Source: Isoperla grammatica (taxonomy: Eukaryota; Arthropoda; Insecta; Plecoptera; Perlodidae). From it: a stretch of DNA of 64,000 nucleotides. The stretch's first letter is position 1. Every line of letters begins with the position of its first letter. Both the position numbers and the translations under genes were made by a program. The notes under the pieces were generated by a model, which saw only the letters and a program-made list of their open reading frames with translations, was not told the origin of the DNA and did not search any database. Shown here piece after piece: positions 59,701-63,465 of the stretch. The stretch is from the NCBI GenBank assembly GCA_945910005.1, contig OX246741.1, positions 7,444,611 to 7,508,610 on the forward strand, in the 5' to 3' direction.

Positions 59701-62700
59701 CACATGAGCCTCTTACATTCCCGCCACGCCGGACGCCCGGGGTTCCATGTTAGACAAGCTCAAGCTGTTCCAGAGACCTGACAAGAGCAAGACAGGTATA
59801 GCTATGATGTTTGACTAAGCTCTTTGCTCACGAGCCTCTTACATTCCCGCCACGCCGGACGCCCGCGGCTCCATGTTGGACAAGCTCAAGCTGTTCCAGA
59901 GACCAGACAAGAGCAAGACAGGTATAGCTATGATGTGTTTGACTAAGCTCTTTGCTCACATGAGCCACTTACATTCCCGCCACGCCGGACGCCCGCGGCT
60001 CCATGTTGGACAAGCTCAAGCTGTTCCAGAGACCAGACAAGAGCAAGACAGGTATAGCTATGATGTGTTTGACTAAGCTCTTTGCTCACACGAGCCACTT
60101 ACATTCCCGCCACGCCGGACGCCCGGGGTTCCATGTTAGACAAGCTCAAGCTGTTCCAGAGACCAGACAAGAGCAAGACAGGTATAGCTATGATGTGTTT
60201 GACTAAGCTCTTTGCTCACATGAGCCACTTACATTCCCGCCACGCCGGACGCCCGGGGCTCCATGTTGGACAAGCTCAAGCTGTTCCAGAGACCAGACAA
60301 GAGCAAGATAGGTATAGCTATGATGTGTTTGACTAAGCTCTTTGCTCACGAGCCTCTTACATTCCCGCCACGCCGGACGCCCGGGGCTGCATCTTGGACA
60401 AGCTCAAGCTGTTCCAGAGACCAGACAAGAGCAAGATAGGTATAGCTATGATGTGTTTGACTAAGCTCTTTGCTCACGAGCCTCTTACATTCCCGCCACG
60501 CCGGACGCCCGGGGCTCCATGTTGGACAAGCTCAAGCTGTTCCAGAGACCTGACAAGAGCAAGACAGGTAAAGTAATGGATTTAAAGAGGTTTAAGAGTG
60601 GAGTAATATATTGAGTAGTTTGGGAGAGTTTTACTCAGTGGGTAGATTATAAATAAATAATACAAATTTATTTATTTATATTGTCTGTAGTAATACGAAT
60701 AACAATCATTGCATTAGTAAGTTCGCACTAGATGCTCCTACAACGGCGACTTATGAAATTTAGTTTATGGCATTAGTATTATTATTTCAATGCACGACCA
60801 GATCAGAACTGTGCAAGATTGATGTATTCTTATACGAATACACTGGTAATGGTAATACAAGAAAATTAATTTACATTTAGTATCTGAGAAACAGTTAAGC
60901 CTACCGCACACGTAGGCTATAGTTCAAAATTTCAACTTACTCACTCTGAATCAACTGTTTTTTTTTTTTTTTTTAATTCAATTCGAAATGTATTGGTACA
61001 CTTATAGTCACAAATCTATTCTGACTGGTAGAATATGTTTATCTACAAGCTACAAGATATTGCCACTGCAGAAATTATAATTTCACTGGTCTGTCATAAA
61101 GATTTCACGACAAAGACTATACTGGAAAGTTTTTTTTCTAGAAGGTAGTAATTCTTGTCAACCCATTTGTGTATCTAACTAAACACAATATGACGTAAGT
61201 CCATCACCCACTCTGTTATAAGAATTCATTTTGAGTGCACGACAGAATGCTAATTATTATGTCCCTCATTATTTTATTGAAAACATATGTTATGTAATGT
61301 TCGTTTATTGTAGGTAGATCCCTGAGCAAGACTTATTTAGGATATTTTACGTGGTCAAAAACTTAGAACTAACTTACAGTCTATGATTGTGACTTTAAAA
61401 TAATTAGATCAATACAATAAAAAATACAATAAATAAATACGACGATTCTATACAATAAAATGGGAAACCAGCATTAAACTTAAAAACAGAATTCTTCAAT
61501 GTACTAAAAACAACTGTTAAAAAGGGGAAAAAAAAATGTATAATGTTATAATGTTACATTTGAAGGTTTATTGTAAAATGGCTGTATAGCTGTATTTAAA
61601 TCCTGAATAAATATATAAATAAAGACTGTTCTAGACTACCCCTTGTACAAACACTGTAAAGTGAGTGAACTAACGCATCTTGTTTCATGTTTGTGATGTG
61701 TAGGTGTGATCAGCGGGTCCAAGCGCACATCCAGCTCAAGCGGAGTCAGCTCGGCCCGGTCGGAGAGAAGTGACTCGTCTGCCAGTCTATGTGGCGAGGC
61801 AAACAGGCAACCCGCCAGGTAAAGTGTTGCATGGTCAGGGTTCGATTCCCGGTGCGAGATGGGGTTTTTTGTTTGAAAATTGATTGTGAAATCTAGAAAT
61901 TAAAAAACAACCTTAATTGGCTAGGTATTGAACTCAGGTCTCCGTTTTGCCGCGTGTTTTAGTTTTTTCATTTCTAGATTTCACAACAATTTCATCCAAG
62001 AAAGTGTTTCTCTAATTTGAAAATTGACTTAACTTTATCTGTATAGTACTGGTGTAAATTATAGCAGCTATTTATTGAATTATCACTTAGTAAGAAATTA
62101 TGTACAAAGTTTGTTTATGTGAAAAGTGAAAAACGTAAAAGATTATAGTTCATGCAGTATGTACTTGGCAACACTTCTTTATGTCCCATTTTTTATGATT
62201 GCCTGGTCGATATAAAAAAGAACATGTATTGTATGAATGTGATACATTTTCATGTATTTTTACATGCATTAATATTTTATCTCTAGTTTCAATTTCAAGT
62301 TGAATCCAACAATACGAATTAATTAATCGAATGTGTTTGTGTTTGTTGTAGTGTGGAGAAGGAGGTCCCCGTCGTGCTCAACAGTTCTAGTCCCAAGTCG
62401 TTGGCGAGGGGATTACGCAACCGACTGAAAGGCGGGCCGGGTGGGTCCCCGAAGCGAAGCTCCCCGAAGGTCGGCAGGAAGTCCGACCCGGTCGCCAAGC
62501 CGGTGCAGAACTCCGTTGCCGACTCGCAGCAGATCGGTCCGAGACCGGTGACCGATCCGAGCTGTCTGCGCCAGAGACAGATCGCCGCCCCCAAGAGAGA
62601 CTCGGACGTGATCGCGCCAAACGGCGTCGAGACGGCCTCCCCCTACGACAACCATAACGGCCTCAAGCAGAGCAGAATCGCCAACTACCGGAGAGATATC

Positions 62701-63465
62701 GACACCGCTTCGACCGATCGAAACAGCGTCGAGTATGCATCTCCCGTAGACGCGCACAAACAGAGCAAGATTCTCAACTTTAAACGAGAGCTCGACGCCG
62801 CTTCGAGGGATCGAAGCAGCGTGGAGTACACCTCCCCCGTAGACGCGCAGAGTAGTCCGAAGCAGACCAAGATCTCGAGCTTCAAACGAGATGTCGACCC
62901 GGCTTCGAGAGATCGAAGCAGTGTCGAATATACCTCCCCCGTCGATAGTCAGACCAGCCCGAAGCAAAACAAACTGTCCAACTTCAAGCGGGACGTCCAC
63001 AGCTCTTCCACAGACGGAAGCAGCGTCGAATATCCGTCTCCCGTCGATCAACAGACCAGCCCGCAACAAAACAAACTGTCCAAACCGAAAAAAGACAATT
63101 CGGACGGAAGTAGCGTCGAGTACTGTCCGGCCGACTCGCAGACCAGTCCGAAACAGAACAAGCTGTCCAGCTTCAAGCGGGAGGTTCAGAACACGTCCAC
63201 CGAGGGCAGCACCTCCCCCGGTAGTCCCCAAGAGATTCCGTCCCCCGCCCCCGCTGACGCCCCCAAGAAAGCGGGGGACGGCAGCGGGATACCCAAGCCC
63301 ATGGCCGCCGTACGAGGCACCACCAAGGTCGCCCTCGTTGCTCCGATGCCCACCGACACCATGAGCGAGTCCAGCCACTCCAACAGTACGGGGCAGTCCA
63401 ACTCGTCTGAGGGGTCAGTCATCTACCGTCCGAGCAGCGAGAGTAGCAGCGATATCCCCGCCAAG
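8135..63465 (+). CDS. NAV: Neuron navigator (NAV2/NAV3-like) gene, 5' part
   Basis: Exons at 8135-8191 or 9662-9778 (alternative starts), 15245-15362, 19938-19990, 49297-49454, 56108-56254, 57068-57222, [cassette array], 61704-61818 and 62352-63465 join without a frame break (phases 0, 1, 0, 2, 2, 1, 2, then 0 at the last donor). The encoded protein starts with a CH domain containing VYTDWANHYL, DVTDGVLLAD and DGNLKTILGLFYALSRFKQQ. Ser/Pro-rich sequence follows, with SMLDKLKLF and SSGVSSARSERSDSS; both resemble neuron navigator sequence. NAV proteins bind microtubule plus ends and actin and guide neurite outgrowth. The coiled coils and C-terminal AAA+ domain expected of the family are beyond 64000. 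Family is confident; the NAV1/2/3 label is not meaningful in an invertebrate. Confidence 0.92.
9662..9778 (+). CDS. NAV: NAV alternative first coding exon B
   Basis: The ATG at 9662 (GCGATGGCGGG context) opens 39 codons, MAGCIRAPRSAQGSSDDVRL and onward, ending HYKAIVQ at a CAG|GTATAC donor in phase 0. This is the same phase as exon A. Like exon A it ends in Gln just before the CH domain, which suggests a mutually exclusive first exon from a second promoter. No transcript evidence is available. Confidence 0.65.
10130..10260 (+). mobile_element. SINE fragment (family 1)
   Basis: Shares the body sequence CCAAGGTTTCCCTCGGAATG and CTGGGATCAAATCC with the longer tRNA-headed copies near 30060 and, reversed, 33830 and 48330. 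The head is degenerate here. Confidence 0.5.
13563..14994. mobile_element. Non-autonomous hAT transposon with three internal repeats
   Basis: The ends are perfect inverted repeats of CAGAGGCGGACTGG. The flanks CCTCCGGG (13555-13562) and CCTCCGGC (14995-15002) are an 8-bp target-site duplication with one mismatch. GTACGGGGCCC blocks lie just inside both ends. The interior holds three diverged copies of a ~150-bp unit (about 13800-13950, 13955-14108, 14722-14872), each with GTGTTCACAG and ending near GCGTTyyAAACAAA. No transposase ORF is present, so mobilisation would be in trans. Confidence 0.82.
15245..15362 (+). CDS. NAV: NAV exon 2 (CH domain, first part)
   Basis: A 118-nt exon between CCCCGCAG and GCCA|GTGAGT, phase 0 to 1. 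It encodes VYTDWANHYLEKGASKRRIQ and then DLQRDVTDGVLLADVIEAA. This is the first part of a CH domain and matches the NAV-specific YTDWANHYL...DLQ.DVTDGVLLA pattern very closely. Confidence 0.93.
17728..18030 (+). mobile_element. SINE-like element (family 2)
   Basis: Begins ATCCCGGTCGAGGTGGACC, has GCAAAGAGGGCTCTC, and ends with the conserved tail GTGACGACCCCGGCGATGT ... GAGTACGTCATAAAACA. The same blocks recur at 26697-26970 and 36277-36545, with the tail alone at 36660-36745. The middle is diverged between copies. The head is not clearly tRNA-like. Confidence 0.65.
19474..19896. mobile_element. hAT-type MITE
   Basis: A 423-bp element with inverted ends CAGTGGCGTATCCA / TGTATACGCCACTG and a perfect 8-bp target-site duplication GCATGCAT (19466-19473 and 19897-19904). 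Subterminal G/C tracts (AAAGGGGGGG) pair with each other. There is no coding capacity. It ends 41 bp before the NAV exon at 19938. Confidence 0.88.
19938..19990 (+). CDS. NAV: NAV exon 3 (CH domain, middle), with a possible longer form
   Basis: A 53-nt exon after CTGTTTCAG that ends CAGATG|GTGAGT, phase 1 to 0. It encodes TSQKIADINRKPKTSAQM across the junction, matching the NEKIEDINGCPKSQSQM segment of NAV CH domains. The frame stays open beyond this donor to a second perfect donor, CAG|GTGAGT, at 20074/20075, so a longer version is possible (see the next entry). Confidence 0.88.
19991..20074 (+). CDS. NAV: Possible 28-codon in-frame extension of NAV exon 3 (alternative donor)
   Basis: If donor 19991 is skipped, 84 nt (28 codons) read through without a stop to CAG|GTGAGT at 20074/20075, still in phase 0. 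They encode VSHAFKSRT, a run of seven prolines, TPPSG and EIDPFTQ. This would put a proline-rich loop into the CH domain. Alternatively the pyrimidine tract and GGGGAG at 20056 could define an 18-nt microexon, IDPFTQ. Both are inferences from open frame and splice signals only. Confidence 0.4.
20136..23378. mobile_element. 3.2-kb terminal-inverted-repeat element with a broken ORF
   Basis: Long inverted ends: the left starts about GTCCGTTAGGTG and has CTGGCGCAAATTTTC and TTTGCCACGTGACAGCTGGG; the right is the complement of all three at about 23250-23378. Both sides are flanked by TA, but the exact boundary and target-site duplication are ambiguous. The interior is AT-rich, with several copies of GGACACCCC-type words. 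It carries the coding remnant described at 21538-21807 and an acidic frame at about 22115-22235. I cannot assign the superfamily. Confidence 0.7.
21538..21807 (+). pseudogene. Decayed ORF of a transposon-associated protein
   Basis: An 89-codon open frame containing NALPAFHAFSGCYSTSALIV. The pattern ALPAxHAxSGCxxTSA recalls uncharacterised, mobile-element-linked proteins common in aquatic invertebrates; that comparison is from memory. Frames upstream (21289-21483) and downstream (acidic, ending EMDLFFDVDD about 22235) suggest one gene broken by stops and shifts. It lies wholly inside the inverted-repeat element. Confidence 0.5.
25527..25622. repeat. (GACA)n microsatellite
   Basis: About 24 GACA units with a few substitutions (GGCA, GCCA). 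The Cys/Leu/Ser-rich opposite-strand ORF over it is a repeat artefact. Confidence 0.95.
26697..26970 (+). mobile_element. SINE-like element (family 2)
   Basis: Starts ATCCCGGCCGAGGTGGGTCC, has GCAAAGACGGCTCTTG, and ends in TATGACGACCCCGGCGTTGT ... GTTACGTCGTTAAACCA. Same order of blocks as the copy at 17728, with a diverged AT-rich middle. Confidence 0.62.
27500..28660. repeat. 119-bp tandem satellite, about 10 copies
   Basis: The word ATTAAAGATTGATCCCA (or a near copy) recurs about every 119-121 bp from about 27519 to 28595, as do GTTGTATGGGAGTCTA and CCGTTTAGCTGTAAAAT. Units are highly similar; the outer copies are more diverged. The repeated 64-codon opposite-strand ORFs come from this periodicity, and because 119 is not a multiple of three they do not form one protein. 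Confidence 0.95.
30060..30240 (+). mobile_element. tRNA-derived SINE (family 1)
   Basis: A tRNA-like head with a B-box-like GGTTCGACTTCC at about 30087, then GAAGGTTTTCTCCAAGGTTA, AATTCTGGGATTCGGTCC and TTGGACATTCCTTC. It matches the copies at 33830 and 48330 read on the other strand. Confidence 0.65.
30405..30604. mobile_element. 200-bp palindromic MITE-like element
   Basis: Two arms of about 90 bp are complementary: AAAACATTTTCGATA at 30437 pairs with TATCGAAAATGTTTTT at 30574, and CAATATTTCGGCAGCTGTTC pairs with GAACAGCTACCGAAATATTG. The outer words AATCACTGTA and TACAGTGATT extend the pairing. No ORF. Confidence 0.72.
31358..32064. mobile_element. PIF/Harbinger-type non-autonomous element
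   Basis: Perfect inverted ends GGGCCGGTTTTTCAATCAGT, each flanked by TAA (31355-31357 and 32065-32067). The 3-bp TAA/TTA duplication and GGGCC ends are typical of PIF/Harbinger. The 707-bp, AT-rich interior has no transposase frame. Confidence 0.8.
32729..32772. repeat. (ATT)n microsatellite
   Basis: An ATT/TTA trinucleotide run of about 44 bp with one interruption. Confidence 0.9.
33826..34020 (-). mobile_element. tRNA-derived SINE (family 1), minus strand
   Basis: Read on the minus strand: a tRNA-like head with GGTCGCCGGTTCGATACCC, then GAAGATTTCCC, TTTCCTCAGTCACAGTTGGC, GGATTGAGTCATAG and AGACATTCCTTCCCCA. It aligns over its length with the copy at 48325-48520. Confidence 0.72.
34407..34590 (+). 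mobile_element. tRNA-derived SINE (family 3)
   Basis: An A-box-like TGGCCGAGGTCGGTTAGGCG and a B-box GGTTCGAATCC at 34473, followed by a non-tRNA body (TGGATGTCATGTGGCG). The acceptor-stem positions do not pair, so this is a SINE head and not a functional tRNA gene. A related B-box fragment, GGTTCGAATCCCAGCTCGGG, lies at about 45394. Confidence 0.62.
36277..36545 (+). mobile_element. SINE-like element (family 2)
   Basis: Starts ATCCCGGTCGAGGTAGGTCC and has GCAAAGAGGGCTCTC. The tail GACGACACCGCCGATGTG ... CTATCGAGTACGTCGTAATA is nearly the same as the tail at 17940. A second isolated tail follows at 36660-36745. Confidence 0.65.
37325..38220. repeat. Degenerate tandem repeat, five units of about 150-200 bp
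   Basis: Units begin near 37334, 37484, 37664, 37826 and 38024 with GCGGTGCGAGATA-like words. They share AGCGTCGTACCTGCCTGGAG or its variants, an AGACGATMGA segment and GGCGGGTTCATA. The first two units are closest. No consistent frame is kept. Confidence 0.8.
40067..40921. mobile_element. PIF/Harbinger element with transposase fragment
   Basis: The inverted ends GTGTAGGGCCACACAT / ATGTGTGGCCCTACAC are flanked on both sides by TAA (40064-40066, 40922-40924). Subterminal GGGAGCCGGGAAAACGC and AGGAGCCGGGAAAACGC blocks lie near each end in the same orientation. The 855-bp interior keeps only the N-terminal part of a transposase, so the element is an internal-deletion derivative and cannot be autonomous. 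Confidence 0.85.
40236..40514 (+). pseudogene. Truncated PIF/Harbinger transposase (N-terminal remnant)
   Basis: A 92-codon frame with HWVHPF, then FYQEIKKYDRKFFEYYRMCI, SFDELL and RPFITK. This is the typical start of Harbinger transposases (WVHP...F..YFRM....FDELL..), seen before the catalytic DDE core. The core is absent: the frame stops at 40514 and no matching frame follows. Confined to the element with TAA target duplications. Confidence 0.75.
41011..41321. mobile_element. MITE, copy 1 of a two-copy family
   Basis: Begins GGAGTATTCACGT with ACGTCAC close by, then has GTTGACATTAATTGGGCTGTCGA, ATAGTTTTAACA and GAAAGTAAATAAACATG. It ends near ATTATGTGAATTC. The order matches the copy at 43735. 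Confidence 0.6.
41545..41600 (-). other. tRNA-like fragment (SINE head)
   Basis: On the minus strand an A-box-like TGGCTCATGCGGCTGGAGCG lies before a B-box GGATTCGAACC. The flanking acceptor-stem bases do not pair convincingly, so a functional tRNA is not claimed. Confidence 0.4.
43735..44058. mobile_element. MITE, copy 2 of a two-copy family
   Basis: Left end GGAGTATTCACGTGACGTCA; the right end CGTGACGTGCATCACATGAA plus TAC is an imperfect inverted match. The interior parallels copy 1 (TTGACCTGTCGA, ATAGTTTTAACA, GGAAATAAACAAGCATGACA). Confidence 0.62.
48325..48520 (-). mobile_element. tRNA-derived SINE (family 1), minus strand
   Basis: On the minus strand: A-box-like GTGGCTCAGCGGTAAGACGC and B-box GGTTCGATTCC, then GAAGGTTTTTCGAGGTTTTC, GAATGCTGGGATTGAGTCC and GGACATTCCTTCCC. 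This is the best-preserved copy in the window. Confidence 0.8.
49297..49454 (+). CDS. NAV: NAV exon 4 (CH domain, last part)
   Basis: A 158-nt exon after TTCACAG with donor CCTAG|GTAAC, phase 0 to 2. It encodes TDNIRVSLSFLGALGVAVDG, then DGNLKTILGLFYALSRFKQQ and QKQMPR. The NLKTILGLFYALSRFKQQQ stretch is close to the NAV CH end (GNLKAILGLFFSLSRYKQQQ). GC content is much higher than in the flanking introns. Confidence 0.93.
49524..49886. mobile_element. MITE with 8-bp target duplication
   Basis: Imperfect inverted ends GAGATACGTCTTTTTAGC and GCTAAAATAACGTATCTC. Flanking CTATGGGT at 49516-49523 and 49887-49894 is a perfect 8-bp duplication, the hAT size. AT-rich, about 363 bp, only 70 bp after NAV exon 4. 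Confidence 0.65.
50344..50400. repeat. (AAAT)n microsatellite
   Basis: About 14 AAAT units with one shortened unit near the end. Confidence 0.93.
52106..52514. mobile_element. hAT-type MITE inserted in a dispersed repeat
   Basis: Inverted ends CAGTGATGATTTCAG / CTGAAATCATCACTG, subterminal TAGGGGGGGC blocks, and a perfect 8-bp target duplication GTTCTTTC (52098-52105 and 52515-52522). A paralogous uninterrupted copy of the host repeat at about 50190-50277 shows the pre-insertion state. Confidence 0.88.
52690..52883. mobile_element. Palindromic MITE-like element
   Basis: TTGCACTACAT and ACGTCGACGAGCGCCGA on the left pair with TCGGCGCTCGTCGACGT and ATGTAGTGCAA on the right; GATGATCCGA pairs with TCGGATCATC. 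The 173-codon opposite-strand ORF crossing it is not considered real. Confidence 0.68.
54318..54379 (+). CDS. NAV: Putative NAV internal first exon, copy 1 (CH-less isoform)
   Basis: An ATG in a good context (GTCCATGGG) opens MGNSASGERQTEGSAPLDTD plus two bases, ending GACCG|GTAGGT. The phase-2 end matches the phase-2 acceptor at 56108 and rebuilds Arg-Leu-Pro-Ser-Pro there, as the CH-containing form does (CG|G or AG|G, both Arg). MG at the start with Ser at position 6 fits an N-myristoylation signal. Inferred from ATG, phase and donor only. Confidence 0.55.
54472..54533 (+). CDS. NAV: Putative NAV internal first exon, copy 2
   Basis: Almost identical to copy 1, with the same 62-nt open frame and GTAGGT donor. 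It is preceded by TTCTGCTGGCAG, which could act as an acceptor, so it may be spliced to an upstream non-coding exon. Confidence 0.5.
54626..54687 (+). CDS. NAV: Putative NAV internal first exon, copy 3
   Basis: Same 62-nt frame, with a change of Gly-Ser to Gly-Pro near residue 13 (GAGGGACCG). The donor GTAGGT is conserved. All three copies keep the ATG, the frame and the donor. Confidence 0.5.
54688..56107 (+). other. Sequence between the internal first exons and NAV exon 5
   Basis: An 85-codon ORF at 54723-54980 has no recognisable motif. Poly(G) runs lie at about 55160-55190, a poly(C) run at about 55779-55797 and a (GTT)n run at 56079-56103 that leads directly into the acceptor GTCGCAG. 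Confidence 0.5.
56108..56254 (+). CDS. NAV: NAV exon 5 (Ser/Pro/Gly-rich)
   Basis: A 147-nt exon, phase 2 to 2, after TTGTCGCAG with donor AACAA|GTGAGT. It encodes LPSPFHRAAGGGVATGIPTP, then KRLGG and SSRSTSPLSASPQPN. Low-complexity Ser/Pro sequence of this type (GIPTPKR, SRSTSPL) is characteristic of NAV linkers, which carry SxIP-like end-binding motifs. Here GIPTP is present rather than a strict SxIP. Confidence 0.85.
56348..56475. mobile_element. Short MITE-like element
   Basis: GGGCCGGTCTTACAATC on the left and GTAAGACTGGACCC on the right are imperfect inverted ends about 125 bp apart. The internal CTCCTATTTGGAGGA is self-complementary. Target duplication unclear. Confidence 0.5.
56894..57028. 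mobile_element. 135-bp palindrome just upstream of NAV exon 6
   Basis: AATTCATAGTCGGCCCCTAC and ACCTAGGGGCGCCCATTGTT pair with AACAATGGGTGCCCCTAGGT and GTAGGGGCCGACTATGAATT. The arms are about 43 bp, the loop AT-rich. It ends 39 bp before the exon at 57068. Confidence 0.85.
57068..57222 (+). CDS. NAV: NAV exon 6 (contains the first unit of the 27-fold array)
   Basis: A 155-nt exon, phase 2 to 1, after TTGGTACAG. It encodes VGRTTPPRPARSPYGVATPD, TRATYIPATPDARG and SMLDKLKLFQRPDKSKT. The SMLDKLKLF block matches the conserved NAV SMLEKLKLFN block. The donor is AAGACAG|GTATAG. From about 57136 on, its 3' 87 nt are the template of the tandem array that follows. Confidence 0.88.
57264..57350 (+). 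CDS. NAV: Candidate NAV cassette exon (array unit 2, representative)
   Basis: A representative of the cassette: 41-nt spacer 57223-57263 and 87-nt segment 57264-57350 ending AAGACAG|GTATAG. With G from the previous unit it encodes 29 residues from ATYIPATPDARG to FQRPDKSKT, in frame with any neighbouring unit. The acceptor would be ...TTTGCTCACGAG, a weak GAG acceptor. Splicing of any such unit is unproven. Confidence 0.45.
60481..60567 (+). CDS. NAV: Candidate last NAV cassette exon (array unit 27)
   Basis: The last 87-nt unit, with donor GACAG|GTAAAG, which differs from the GTATAG of all others and is followed by ordinary unique intron sequence. This is probably the original 3' splice-site flank of the ancestral exon, so the array expanded between it and 57137. 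Phase 1 at the end fits the exon at 61704. Confidence 0.55.
60568..61703 (+). other. NAV intron before exon 7
   Basis: AT-rich unique DNA, about 1.1 kb. A CTCAGTGGGTAGATT segment at about 60634 matches the dispersed repeat at 11885 and 50420. A poly(T) run lies at about 60958. No exon-like segment seen. Confidence 0.6.
61704..61818 (+). CDS. NAV: NAV exon 7 (Ser-rich)
   Basis: A 115-nt exon, phase 1 to 2, after ATGTGTAG with donor CGCCAG|GTAAAG. It encodes VISGSKRTSSSSGVSSARSE, RSDSSASLCGEANRQPA. The SSGxSSARSxRSDSS pattern is a strong NAV-family match. The G from exon 6 or from any cassette completes its first codon. Confidence 0.88.
61819..62351 (+). other. NAV intron before exon 8
   Basis: A B-box-like GGTTCGATTCC at about 61836, with a short TTTTGTTTGAAAATTG stretch, suggests a SINE remnant. 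The rest is AT-rich with no exon-like segment. Confidence 0.5.
62352..63465 (+). CDS. NAV: NAV exon 8, large low-complexity exon with internal protein repeats
   Basis: A 1114-nt exon, phase 2 to 0, after TGTTGTAG with donor GCCAAG|GTAACG, encoding 371 full codons. Order: a basic Ser/Pro segment (SPKSLARGLRNRLKGGPGGS), six imperfect repeats of 29-34 residues built on SSVEYxSPVDxQxSPKQxKL and SxFKRDV (about 62622-63205), a Pro-rich stretch (PSPAPADAPKKAGD), and a Ser-rich end (SEGSVIYRPSSESSSDIPAK). IYRPSSxS resembles later NAV linker sequence. No folded domain is visible; it probably belongs to the disordered microtubule-binding region. Reading through the donor would add 37 residues and stop at 63576. 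Confidence 0.87.

Larger units (their letters stand above)
57223..60567 (+). repeat. NAV: NAV exon-derived tandem array: 26 further copies with micro-intron-like spacers
   Basis: Period 130 bp (or 128; one unit near 119). SMLDKLKLF-coding starts lie at 57302, 57432, 57562, 57692, 57822, 57952, 58082, 58210, 58338, 58468, 58598, 58726, 58856, 58986, 59114, 59242, about 59370, 59490, 59618, 59746, 59873, 60003, 60133, 60263, 60391 and 60521. Each unit is an 87-nt segment (29 codons, phase 1-1) followed by a 41-43-nt spacer beginning GTATAGCTATGATG, with TTTGACTAAGCTCTTTGCTC and ending GAG. The last unit ends instead at GACAG|GTAAAG. Read as exons, all fit the frame of exons 6 and 7. Reading straight through meets stops, so the array is not one long coding exon. 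Confidence 0.95.

Noticed and set aside
57137..60567. CRISPR-like array
   Set aside because: Regular spacing, but spacer and repeat are both conserved between units and the repeated part is NAV coding sequence.
57068..60567. One long uninterrupted repeat-containing exon
   Set aside because: Read straight through, the frame meets stops within each unit and the unit length is not a multiple of three.
62413..63378. 321-codon ORF opposite NAV exon 8
   Set aside because: A shadow of the GC-rich, repetitive NAV coding exon; the plus-strand frame has family matches and splice sites.
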